Source: an uncultured Rhodospirillaceae bacterium
GTDB lineage: Bacteria > Pseudomonadota > Alphaproteobacteria > Rhodospirillales > Rhodospirillaceae
DNA length: 64,000 nucleotides
Assembly (NCBI GenBank): GCA_943787205.1
Contig: CALSLN010000009.1
Coordinates: forward strand, 186,001 to 250,000
Direction of reading: 5' to 3'
Shown: piece after piece, positions 27,567 to 36,073 of the stretch
Numbering within the stretch: position 1 is the stretch's first letter
Layout: each line of letters starts with the position of its first letter
Made by a program: the position numbers and the translations under genes
Notes under the pieces: generated by a model
Told to the model about the DNA's origin: nothing
The model's database searches: none
What the model saw: the letters and a program-made list of their open reading frames with translations, nothing else

Positions 27567-28562
27567 TTATTTTGTGCGCTTTCCACGAGGCATACGAACC
27601 CCTGGAGCTGGTCGCTCGCGGACAACATCTGGTCGAAAGCGAAACAACTCTGCAGGCCGCCCGCCGGTCTCAGCCGAGACTCGACCTGTTGGTTCAACAA
27701 GCCCTTCCGCAGCCACGAGGCGCCGGAAATTTTGCTTGTGCAACGGCGCACCAGCCAACCCCTCCACTGCCCTTTGAAGTTGCAGTAGCGTAAAATCTAC
27801 CGGCATAACTTCAAAAATAACCGGTCTGTACCGAATTTTTCCGCGCAGACGCCCCAATGCGGTGGCCAAAATACGCCGGTGATCCTGGTGGAGCGGAAGC
27901 CCCGTCCAAGTATGAGCATCAGATTGATCGAATTCGGTCTTAATCCGCCCATCTGTAAGGGTTTCAGCCACCAGGCCCGCCTCATACAGCAACTCGTAGC
28001 GCTCAAGGACACGGTCTGCATCCCAACCCGCATCACTAAAACCAAACGCGATGTCTGCTCTTTCTTGACGCCCCTTCCGGGCTTTCGGACTTTCTCCGCC
28101 ATCAATCCAGCTTAAAATCTTGGGCTTGAGCAGCTTATCAAGCATCGTTGGTCGGCCATTACGCCAATCTTCCCATGGAAATAGACGATACCAATCGAAC
28201 CAATCCGAGCCTGCTGGTCGTTTGGCCGCCGATTGCCGCACAAGCGCGACATATCCCACAGAAATGGAGCGTGGGCCGCCGGCTCTAGCATCTGGATCAC
28301 GGAACCGATCGCCGAACGTATAGAGCTGCTCCACAAACCCTAAGTTGAGTCCCGTCTGATCTGTAACCCAGCGACGAAGCCCCTCCTCCATAGTCCTGTC
28401 AGATTCCGGATCAAACGGACCAGACGGCAATCGAGGTCTCGAATTTGGCTCTCCCGGCTCAACCAGCAAAACGCGCGGCTCATCAACTGTAACCGTCGCA
28501 ATAACGGCTCCAAGATCGAGAAGAACGGCCTGATTCGTGCCTGATGATTGGTCTGTATTCAT
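27567..28562 (-). CDS. nrtR: NrtR-type NUDIX transcriptional regulator of NAD synthesis
   Basis: 331 residues with a NUDIX-like domain (about 12-170) and a C-terminal winged helix (about 225-320, 'LTDGRIKTEFDQ', 'HRRILATALGRLRGKIRYRPVIFEVMP', 'FTLLQLQRAVEGLAG', 'NFRRLVAAEGLVEPTG'). This is the architecture of NrtR, which senses ADP-ribose and represses NAD biosynthesis genes. The NUDIX box region is degenerate ('RTMEEGLRRWVTDQTGL' in place of the REx2EExGU signature), consistent with ligand sensing without hydrolysis. The nearby nadA and nadC are the expected targets. The 5' end is supported by an ATG at 28562. Confidence 0.85.
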   Translation of the reverse strand: MNTDQSSGTNQAVLLDLGAVIATVTVDEPRVLLVEPGEPNSRPRLPSGPFDPESDRTMEEGLRRWVTDQTGLNLGFVEQLYTFGDRFRDPDARAGGPRSISVGYVALVRQSAAKRPAGSDWFDWYRLFPWEDWRNGRPTMLDKLLKPKILSWIDGGESPKARKGRQERADIAFGFSDAGWDADRVLERYELLYEAGLVAETLTDGRIKTEFDQSDAHTWTGLPLHQDHRRILATALGRLRGKIRYRPVIFEVMPVDFTLLQLQRAVEGLAGAPLHKQNFRRLVAAEGLVEPTGRVSAETGGRPAELFRFRPDVVRERPAPGVRMPRGKRTK

Positions 28563-28746
28563 AATCCCTTAGTGGGCGTTGGTTCTTGCGTGGGGTCAAC
28601 CCGGCAATTCTTGCCGAGTGTTAACGTCTTCTTCACCCAGCCCTCTTAACGTCCAAACCTAGAGGCAACAAAAGTTTTTTGATCCACGACCTCAATAAAT
28701 CCCGGGACGGATGAGGACATTGGATCAAGCGGGAAAGGGACGAACC

Positions 28747-29440
28747 GTGAATCCGTTTATGCAGCAGCTCCAGAATCTTGGACCTGCCCGACTGGCTGCC
28801 ATGGCAGGCGTCGCGGTTGGTCTCATCGCGTTCATTATCTTTTTCGCAACGCGCTTTTCATCATCTCCAATGGAACTCCTGTACGGAAACTTGAACTCCA
28901 CAGATTCGAGAGAAATCGTCCGCCAACTCGAACTCACCGGGATCAAATTCCAAATGGCTGATGACGGTGCGGAAATCATGGTCCCGGCCGACCAAGTCAC
29001 CGCTATTCGCCTCGACATGGCGAAGCAAGCCCTTCCCTCTGGTGGATCAATTGGGTACGAGCTTTTCGACAATATGGATGCCCTTGGCGCGACCAACTTC
29101 ATGCAAAATGTGAATTTGGTCCGCGCACTAGAAGGTGAATTGGCACGGACCATTCGGTCTATAGAAGGTGTCCAGTCCGCGAGAGTCCATCTTGTGATGC
29201 CTCAACGCGAAATGTTCACGCGCGAGACCCAAGACCCAACGGCTTCAGTCTACATCAAGATGTCTGCCGGCCGGTTAGATGCTAGCCAAGTAAGTGCAGT
29301 ACAGCACATCATTGCCGCGGCAATCCCAAAGCTTAGACCAAACAACATTTCCATTGTAGATGAGCGCGGCACTTTGCTCTCGCGCAACTTCTCAGACGAT
29401 GATGAAATGGCAGCGGTGCAACAGGAAGATGCCAAGATTA
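28747..29440 (+). pseudogene. fliF: Flagellar MS-ring protein FliF, truncated by IS
   Basis: The first about 231 residues of FliF. It starts at a GTG at 28747 (AAAGGGA ribosome site; an upstream ATG at 28711 is less likely) with 'NPFMQQLQNLGPARLAAMAG', and has one transmembrane helix (about 20-40). The ring-building motif then follows: 'MELLYGNLNSTDSREIVRQLE', 'DQVTAIRLDMAKQALPSGGSIGYELFDN', 'RALEGELARTIRSIEGVQSARVHLVMP' and 'ISIVDERGTLLS'. The frame enters the left end of an IS6-type element at 29441 and stops at 29466. A normal FliF is about 550 residues, so the second membrane helix and the FliG-binding tail are lost. No basal body can form from this copy. Confidence 0.9.
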
Positions 29441-30249
29441 GGCACTGTCAGAGGAAACCGGCTTGAGTTGCCAGTCGCCGCCTCGTAGCGTCCACGGATG
29501 AAAAATCCATTCCGTTATTTCAAGACTTCGCCAGAGATCATTCGCTTAGCTGTGATGATGTATATCCGGTTTCCCCTCTCGCTTAGGCAAGTCGAAGATC
29601 TCCTTCATGAGCGAGGGATAGACGTGAGTTACGAGACAGTTCGATTCTGGTGGAACCGGTTCGGACCTCTATTTGCAGCCGAAATCAAGAAAAAGCGAAC
29701 TACAGATAGACAAGTCAGCACTCAATGGCGCTGGCACCTTGATGAGGTGTTCGTAAAGATAAACGGAGAAAATTATTACCTTTGGCGCGCAGTAGATCAC
29801 GAAGGCGAGGTGTTAGAGTCCTTCGTTACCAAGAAGCGAAATCGCAAAGCCGCGCTGACTTTTTTGCGCAAAGTCATCAAACATTACGGAAGTCCGAAAG
29901 TTATAGTCACTGACAAGCTACGCTCATATCGCGCCGCAATGAAGGAGTTAGGCATTGATCATCGCCAGGAAACTGGTCGATGGCTCAACAATAGAGCAGA
30001 AAATTCGCATCAGCCGTTTCGGCGACGAGAGCGTGGGATGGCAAAATTCAGGAGCACCAAATCGCTCCAGAAATTCGTTTCCATTCACGCTTCAATTCAC
30101 AACCACTTCAACAAAGAACGGCATCTAAGCAACGCCAATACCTTCAAAACTAGTCGTGCAGCAGCTCTGCGCGAATGGCGTGAGTTAGCCGCCTGAACAA
30201 CTAGGGTTTTGGCATCTTATCGAGTTGCCTAAGTTAGTCTGACAATGCC
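29441..30249 (+). mobile_element. IS6-family insertion sequence, 809 bp
   Basis: Terminal inverted repeats GGCACTGTCAGA (29441-29452) and, on the other strand, GGCATTGTCAGA (ending 30249) match at 11 of 12 positions, and the element encodes one IS6-type transposase. Its size is typical. The flanking octamers (CAAGATTA left, ACGAAAAG right) differ, so there is no target-site duplication. IS6 elements make adjacent deletions by intramolecular transposition, which would explain why fliF is cut on the left and flhF begins only 36 bases to the right. fliF-distal genes such as fliG, fliH and flhA are probably what was removed. Confidence 0.93.
29498..30196 (+). CDS. IS6-family transposase
   Basis: 232 residues. 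An N-terminal helix-turn-helix region ('LSLRQVEDLLHERGIDVSYETVRFW') is followed by a DDE catalytic core: Asp82 (HLDEVF), Asp139 (IVTDKL) and Glu168 (NNRAENSHQ), with the IS6 signature 'RRRERGMAKFRS'. The frame is intact, so the element may still be active. It lies inside an 809-bp element with matching ends. Confidence 0.96.
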   Translation: MKNPFRYFKTSPEIIRLAVMMYIRFPLSLRQVEDLLHERGIDVSYETVRFWWNRFGPLFAAEIKKKRTTDRQVSTQWRWHLDEVFVKINGENYYLWRAVDHEGEVLESFVTKKRNRKAALTFLRKVIKHYGSPKVIVTDKLRSYRAAMKELGIDHRQETGRWLNNRAENSHQPFRRRERGMAKFRSTKSLQKFVSIHASIHNHFNKERHLSNANTFKTSRAAALREWRELAA

Positions 30250-30285
30250 ACGAAAAGCGTTGGGGAGCGCGATAGGTCTTAAACG

Positions 30286-31308
30286 ATGCGTCTAAAGTCC
30301 TACACAGCCGCCACCATGGCAGAGGCCATGAACTTAGTTCGCGAAGAACTGGGAGAAGACGCAATCATCGTCTCGACCCAGCGGTCTTCCGACGGACAGG
30401 GCGTGCGCATCACAGCAGCCCTTGAAGAGCCGGATGGTGAAGAGGATATAGCACGTGCGCTGGCGGGTGAGGGTACGACCCCCTTCTCGGAAGGCGTACG
30501 GGAAGCATTGACGTATCATGGTGTTCCGGCACGCTTAATCGAAAAAATGGTTATGACGGCGCGCTCCGTAGAGGTTGGCTCACCAACTATGGCCTGTGCA
30601 GCGGCCCTCGAAGACCATTTCGATTTTGCACCATTGCCAGAACGCAAGGCACCTCGCCCCTTTATGTTAGTCGGCCCACCAGGTTCAGGCAAAACGATCA
30701 CTGTCGCCAAGCTCGCAGCACGTGCACGGCTCGCTGGTCGACCTGTTGGAGTCATCACAACAGACACTATTCGCGCGGGAGCCGTTGAACAGCTCACGGC
30801 ATTCACTAAAATTCTTGAGGTTGAGATCCATCAGGTGCGTGGGCCCGACGCCCTCCCTCATGCAGTGGACACCATGATGGAGAACTATGATTTGGTCTTC
30901 ATCGATAGCCCAGGCCTAAATCCCTTTAGCCATCACGATATGGATTACCTAAAGGCACTGACGCATAGCGCCGATGTCGAACCAATTCTTGTTTTGGCTG
31001 CCGGCGGTGACGCTGGCGAAGCCGCTGATATTGGAGAATCATTCTCAGCCTGTGGCGCGACCCGAATCCTAGCAACAAGGCTCGACATGACTCGTAGGCT
31101 CGGCTCTGTACTCGCGGCGGCCGATGCCGGACAGTTAATGTTCTCAGAGGTAAGCCTCAACCCTCACGTTGCGACTGGTCTTTGCGCCATCAATCCTGTT
31201 TCAATGGCGCGCATGATTTTGCCGCCGGACGAAGATTTACAGCCGGCCCGCTTTGAAGACAACGAAACGCCAGAACGGCCCGAAGGCCCCCGAACTGAGG
31301 TATCTTGA
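30286..31308 (+). CDS. flhF: Flagellar biosynthesis GTPase FlhF
   Basis: SRP-type GTPase that sets flagellar position and number. 340 residues with the N-terminal 'MRLKSYTAATMAEAMNLVREELGEDAIIVSTQ' typical of FlhF. The G1 loop is GPPGSGKT (130-137), the G3 region 'YDLVFIDSPGLNPF' and later 'ATRLDMTRRLGS'. It lies 36 bases after the right end of the IS element, and overlaps flhG by 4 bases. A short frame ending at a TAA at 30280-30282 between IS and flhF may be the last codons of the deleted upstream gene (flhA would be expected). The gene itself looks intact. Confidence 0.92.
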   Translation: MRLKSYTAATMAEAMNLVREELGEDAIIVSTQRSSDGQGVRITAALEEPDGEEDIARALAGEGTTPFSEGVREALTYHGVPARLIEKMVMTARSVEVGSPTMACAAALEDHFDFAPLPERKAPRPFMLVGPPGSGKTITVAKLAARARLAGRPVGVITTDTIRAGAVEQLTAFTKILEVEIHQVRGPDALPHAVDTMMENYDLVFIDSPGLNPFSHHDMDYLKALTHSADVEPILVLAAGGDAGEAADIGESFSACGATRILATRLDMTRRLGSVLAAADAGQLMFSEVSLNPHVATGLCAINPVSMARMILPPDEDLQPARFEDNETPERPEGPRTEVS

Positions 31309-32135
31309 TGAACTCCGATTTGCCACCATCGTCTCAAGGTCCGAAGGGCTCTCAAACTCCTTCGCTAGCAGGTCGTCCCGCTGTATCCGCTAAACGCGGT
31401 CGCATCATTGCCGTTGCTTCTGGTAAAGGCGGCGTTGGCAAAACGTTCTTTTCAATCACCTTAAGTCACGCCCTGGCCATGCGTGGTGAACGTGTCCTGT
31501 TATTCGATGGCGACCTTGGCCTAGCCAACGTCGACATCCAACTGGGCCTTATGCCGCATTACGACCTTGGCAGTGTCATTGCCGGCAAGCTTTCTCTTAA
31601 TCAAGCGGCCATGCACTACGAGCAAGGCGGGTTTGATGTCATCGCCGGACGTTCAGGGTCGGGAAGCTTGGCGAACATCCCCATATCGCGTTTGCAAATC
31701 CTTGGCGAAGATTTAGCACTTATGGCGGCGCGCTACGACAGAGTGATTCTTGATCTCGGGGCGGGTGTTGAAAAATCAGTCCGTCAGCTTGCTCGCGCCG
31801 CTGACACTGTTTTAGTCGTCACCAGCGACGAGCCAACATCGCTTACAGATGCGTATGCTTTTATCAAGTTGACCGCGCTCGAACGCCCGAACTTGGACAT
31901 ACGGGTCGTCATAAACGCATCGAATTCAACGCGCGAAGGCGAACGAACATATCAAACCTTGTTTAAAGCTTGCCAAGGCTTTCTGAAAATTTCACCGCCG
32001 CTTGCAGGAATCATTCGCCGCGATGCGCGAGTACGAGAAACAATCCGCAATCAAACACCAATCCTAATCCGCTCACCAAATTCGGAAGCCGCTTTGGACG
32101 TTACAGCTGTTGCCGAAAGGCTGATCGCCGGCTGA
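31305..32135 (+). CDS. flhG: MinD-like ATPase FlhG (FleN)
   Basis: Partner of FlhF that limits flagellar number. 276 residues; deviant Walker A is SGKGGVGKT (39-47), followed by 'VLLFDGDLGLANVDIQLGL', 'DRVILDLGAGVEKSVRQLA' and 'VVTSDEPTSLTDAYAFIK'. These are the hallmarks of the FlhG/MinD family. The C-terminus 'EAALDVTAVAERLIAG' is close to the usual end, but the amphipathic membrane helix is weak. It overlaps flhF by 4 bases and is followed after one base by the FliK-like gene, so the three probably form one transcript. Confidence 0.92.
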   Translation: MMNSDLPPSSQGPKGSQTPSLAGRPAVSAKRGRIIAVASGKGGVGKTFFSITLSHALAMRGERVLLFDGDLGLANVDIQLGLMPHYDLGSVIAGKLSLNQAAMHYEQGGFDVIAGRSGSGSLANIPISRLQILGEDLALMAARYDRVILDLGAGVEKSVRQLARAADTVLVVTSDEPTSLTDAYAFIKLTALERPNLDIRVVINASNSTREGERTYQTLFKACQGFLKISPPLAGIIRRDARVRETIRNQTPILIRSPNSEAALDVTAVAERLIAG

Positions 32136-32136
32136 C

Positions 32137-34147
32137 ATGGCCACAGTCCCACCGCCGAGCGCTCAAGCGCCGCCGCCGCAACCGGCTGTCACAGCCCAGG
32201 CGACACCGACAGCTGTGGTTCGGGAACCCTCAACGGAATTACTTCGCCTCGCCGCCGGAACGCGCGTCGAAGGAACGGTCCAACCTCCTCCTCCACCGGC
32301 GCAAGCGGACGCAGCCAGAGCAGCCGTGCAAACGCTGCAAAATGCCGTGGACGCCAACAAACAAGACGTTCGAGTAGAGAACCTCCGAACAGATGCGACC
32401 CCGGGCAGACGCATCACGCGCAGCAACGCCCGCACCGTCTGGGACGACAGCACCACCTGGACAATCGACAACCCAGCCACCACCACAACAACAACCCCCC
32501 GCTGTGCAAATTCGAACGCCTATTGGCGACGTAACGTTACGCACGCCACTTCCTTTGCCTGAAGGAGCTCGTGTCGCCTTTGACATTGCGTCTAACAACA
32601 GTAGCCAGGTCACCGTTAGGCTTACATCGCTCAACGGGCAACCGATTCAACAAGCGCTCGTGCAGCTTGCCGCCGATCGAGCGGCAACGCCCCCGCAAAA
32701 CAACCCTCTGCCAGCACAAGGCTTAGGCCGAGCGGCGAGCGCAGGAGCGCTGGCATTTGGGCAAGCTTGGACGCCCACAGGCGCTGTACAGCTAACCCAA
32801 GCCAGCTCCGTGAATGCCTTTGTGCTTAATGGTACGACGCCGACCAATGCGGCACAGCCGCCCGCAGGCACCCAAACGCCTGGAATTCAAACCACGCTTT
32901 TCTCTGGATCTGACCTAACCGTGCGGATTACCAACGTCACTGCTGGGCAAGTTGGGGCACAGACTCCGAATGCCTCCGCACAGACTAACGTCCTCACCCA
33001 AACGGCGACACAACCTGGTAGTGGCGCGCAGATAGCCGGAACGGCGACACCGACACCCGCCAACACGGCAGGAACGCCTAACCAAGCAACGCCTCAAGGC
33101 AGCACACAAACAACCGCCCAAGTTCAACCCCCTGGGACAACAACGCCAGCCGGAGGGTCATCGCAGTCAGGATTGCGTTTGGTCAGCGCCCAAGGCTGGC
33201 CCTCGCCTCCGTTTACAACTCCAACACAAACCCAAGGATCGCCGGTGCAGCTCGCGCTAAGCGGAACCGTAACCGGCCAATCAACAACAGCTCAACCGAC
33301 GATTCAGACGGCGGCAGGCACCGTTCAACTGGCCAGCCCAGCCAACTTGCCCGCGGGAACGATCGTCAGTCTTGAAGTTCTGTCGCAAACACCAGGGCGC
33401 ACTGATGCGGCCGGTGGCGCTGCAGCGCCGCGACCGTCAACCGGCACACTTCCATTTGCCGCAGGGACTGCGCCGTGGCCAACTCTGACAGAAGCCCTTC
33501 AAGTTCTTCAGAGGTCAGACCCACAGGCAGCACAACAGTTGGCAAACACTCTGCCAGATGGCGGACCCCGAACCGTCGCCGCTGCCCTGTCGTTCATTCA
33601 GTCCATGCGCGGCGGTGATCAGCGACAATGGCCAGGCGATAACAATTTACGCGCCCTTGAACGGACGGGACCGCGAGGGGCCCACCTTGCTAAAACATTA
33701 TCCGGTGAAGTCGCGCAGTTGAGCGCACAAACACGAGAAACCACTGGCGAGTGGAGAACCACTCCCATCCCCTGGAATGCCGAGGGACAGATCGAGAAAA
33801 TTAATGTCATCACGCGCCGAGAAGAATCGCCTGAAGACGATGAAAACGAAGAAGAAAAGAAAACGGGGCCTGGACTACGTTTCCTACTCGATCTGGATTT
33901 GTCACAGCTTGGCCCGCTTCAACTAGACGGCATGGTGCATGAAGAAACCAAAGGCTTCGACATGATGATCAGAAGCCACGAACCATTGGATGAAAAGATT
34001 CGCCACGACTTAATGGGTCTCTTCGTAGCGACCAATCTAGCCGTAGGGCTCAAAGGGGGACTAACATTCCAAGTAACCCCAAAGTTTGCGGATCCCATTG
34101 CCTCAAGCGAACCCCGCAAACTTAAGAGAGATGGCGTTTGGGTTTAG
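32137..34147 (+). CDS. FliK-like hook-length-control-type protein, one frameshift
   Basis: About 670 residues after repair. The N-terminal and middle parts are extremely rich in Pro, Gln, Thr and Ala ('PPPSAQAPPPQP', 'TPAPSGTTAPPGQSTTQPPPQQQPP'), predicted disordered, as in molecular-ruler proteins. The C-terminus ('GPGLRFLLDLDLSQLGPLQLDGMV ... DMMIRSHEPLDEKIRHDLMGLFVAT') resembles the conserved Flg_hook domain of FliK. A frameshift at four C (32399-32402) is repaired by removing one C, which turns 'TDATPGRR' into 'TDATRADASRAATP'. The gene directly follows flhG. The role is inferred from the domain and the position. Confidence 0.7.
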
Positions 34148-34157
34148 AGACCCGCGC

Positions 34158-34529
34158 TTAAACGTGCTGATCAATCAGGACAGGGTTTCCATCCGGGTCC
34201 ATGAGAATAAAACTTGCCGGTCCCTCGCTCTGCTCATCAGCTTCACTGACGAATTCAACGCCGTCTGACTTAAGTGCCTTTTGAAGATCTCGAATATCTT
34301 GGAACGACGCCAGTGGGCTCGCTTGTTGATCCCAACCAGGATTAAACGTCAGTGTGTTTTTTTCGAGCATGTCTTGGAACAAACCAATTGTGCAGGCTCC
34401 GTTTCTGATGATCAGCCATCCCTGCTCAGCGTCACCGCCAGCAACATCAAAGCCTAGCTTCTCATAAAAAGCCTTAGAGGCTTGTATATCGGTAACATTT
34501 AAACTGACGGAAAACGCGCCGAGTTCCAT
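34158..34529 (-). CDS. VOC (glyoxalase-fold) family protein
   Basis: 123 residues with two beta-alpha-beta-beta-beta modules: 'FSVSLNVTDIQASKAFYEKLGFDV', then 'ILMDPDGNPVLIDQHV' at the end. These are typical of VOC metalloenzymes (glyoxalase, dioxygenase or resistance proteins). The usual first metal-binding His is replaced by Ser/Asn ('SVSLNV'), so catalysis is doubtful. It converges with the FliK-like gene with 10 bases between stops. The specific substrate cannot be assigned. Confidence 0.75.
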   Translation of the reverse strand: MELGAFSVSLNVTDIQASKAFYEKLGFDVAGGDAEQGWLIIRNGACTIGLFQDMLEKNTLTFNPGWDQQASPLASFQDIRDLQKALKSDGVEFVSEADEQSEGPASFILMDPDGNPVLIDQHV

Positions 34530-34692
34530 AGTCTCTCTCCCGTTGAACTATGAGCCAAACTGGTTGGTCCATACGGCAATTCTAACGGACTGCAGCTCAA
34601 CCGCAGATCACATTTGCTTGCGTGAGGCGGTATTCAGGCCTTGGATTAAGAAATATTGGTGAGCGGGAAGAGGTAAAAAACTGAACCAGAGG

Positions 34693-35163
34693 TCAGCTCG
34701 TTTCTTGTCCCGTCTCATGGCCAGAGTCGAGCGGCGGAGCGCTCCTCCGGGTTGCAATCCATACAGCGATAGGGGCGAGGACAGAGGCAAGAATCGTTGG
34801 CGCCTGCCAAGACCCAGCCGTCACAGTAACAATCGCGACGCTAACCATCATCATGGCAACCGCGGCCACTTTCGCCGGTGGGGGAATAACGCGATGCAAG
34901 TGCCATTCCCGCAACGTCTTTCCAAACCTTGGGTGTGTCCAAAGCCACCAGCGCAGCCGGTCTGAACTCTTAGAGAACGCCCAGAGCGCAATGATCAGGA
35001 AAACAGTCGTTGGCAAACCGGGCAAAAATGCGCCGATAAACCCGAGACCGACGCAAACCCAGCCCAAAGCCAGAAACACTGGACACAGGCTCGAATGCGA
35101 CAGCGGCGGCGGTTGAACACCGGTCCACCCCTCTGGCCGATTATCTGTTTTCGGTTCGGTCAT
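34693..35163 (-). CDS. DUF454 (YbaN) inner-membrane protein
   Basis: 156 residues with a strongly patterned N-terminal membrane region. The DUF454 signature is present: 'LALGWVCVGLGFIGAFLPGLPTTVFLIIALWAFSKSSDRLRWWLWTHPRFGKTLREW', followed by two more hydrophobic helices ('VAAVAMMMVSVAIVTV' and 'ILASVLAPIAVWIA'). YbaN-type proteins are widespread and of unknown function. The gene stands alone on the minus strand. The 130 bases before 34693 hold no gene. Confidence 0.85.
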   Translation of the reverse strand: MTEPKTDNRPEGWTGVQPPPLSHSSLCPVFLALGWVCVGLGFIGAFLPGLPTTVFLIIALWAFSKSSDRLRWWLWTHPRFGKTLREWHLHRVIPPPAKVAAVAMMMVSVAIVTVTAGSWQAPTILASVLAPIAVWIATRRSAPPLDSGHETGQETS

Positions 35164-35170
35164 GTCTCAC

Positions 35171-35958
35171 CTAGTACGCGGGAACTTGGGTTGTAGAACA
35201 TGCCTCCACGCGGGAGCAAGGCGACAGCCCGAATTTACCTTGCCAGACGATATGGGAGGGAGCCAATGCCCCCTCCCATTCCGACGCAATTCCGTAGGGA
35301 GAGGAATCCGGAATCACGAGGGTTTCTCTGGGCATGGGACGCATTAATGGAGGCTGTAGCGAACCCCGCGGCAGGTACTTGCTGGGGCTCGGAGGGATCT
35401 CTGGAAGGACAGCCCTTTTACCGACCAAGACCTATCAGGCAGATAAAAGCCAGCGTCTATGAAAGCGTTCGCAAGGGTGCGCGTGAAATTGAGCGCAACC
35501 CGGACAGCCGCGCCAGGCAGACGATTGACCAATACATCAAACGCTTCGATTGGACGTCCATTCTGGATGGATGACACAGCCCATAAAATACGTTTCTCGT
35601 CATCTGAAAGAGTGGGCTCATCGGTGACATTCGTCCCGAGAGGTGTGTCACAAGCCACCTGGAACACCTGTTCTAGCGACCTGATCGGAGCAGCAGAGCC
35701 ATCAATCTTACACCGCTGCCAATGTTCCGCCGCCAGCACCCTGTCCGGGGATCGTTCAAGCCTGAAGCCAATGAGCAAAACAAGCTCTGCCGTCTGCAGC
35801 CCGTTGGTCGATGATAAATCTGGTTGAGTTCGCCGTGCTTTCACTGCCCCCAACGACTCTAAACCGCCACTCTCTTGAATCCACGCGCGCCCCTGATTTT
35901 TGGTGCCATCGTTATCGACGAATGACGACCTTATGCCAGAGTTAATAATCATTCGCAA
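35171..35958 (-). CDS. Unknown protein behind a Fur-type box, probable frameshift
   Basis: The intact frame (35344-35958, up to 204 residues) contains 'LQTAELVLLIGFRLERSPDRVLAAEHWQRC' and 'LSDDEKRILWAVSSIQNGRPIEAFDVLVNRL'. Near 35435 the coding-like signal moves to another frame, which continues 'VGKRAVLPEIPPSPSKYLPRGSLQPP ... SEWEGALAPSHIVWQGKFGLSP' to a stop at 35171. One missing base would join the two into about 260 residues with a Pro-rich tail. I do not recognise a family. The first codon of the long frame is TTG, so the true start may be further in. It lies downstream of hemH and has a Fur-like box across its 5' end, suggesting iron-responsive expression. Confidence 0.45.
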
Positions 35959-35973
35959 TGAGAATAATTATTA
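35959..35973. promoter_or_regulatory. Fur-box-like sequence
   Basis: TGAGAATAATTATTA matches the 7-1-7 Fur consensus TGATAATNATTATCA at 12 of 14 defined positions. It lies in an AT-rich patch between hemH and the unknown gene to its left, at that gene's 5' end. It was found by eye; the regulator (Fur, Mur or Irr) is not determined. Confidence 0.6.
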
Positions 35974-36073
35974 ATATCAATCAATAGGGCGTGGTACCGA
36001 TCGTGCCGCTACGCGGGCGTCCATTCCCCCTTAATCGCCACACGATGCGCGACCCCCAGGATGACTCACTCTT

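Noticed and set aside
32163..32634. Long minus-strand reading frames inside the FliK-like gene
   Set aside because: Shadows of a GC-rich, stop-poor repetitive coding region on the plus strand; no family features.
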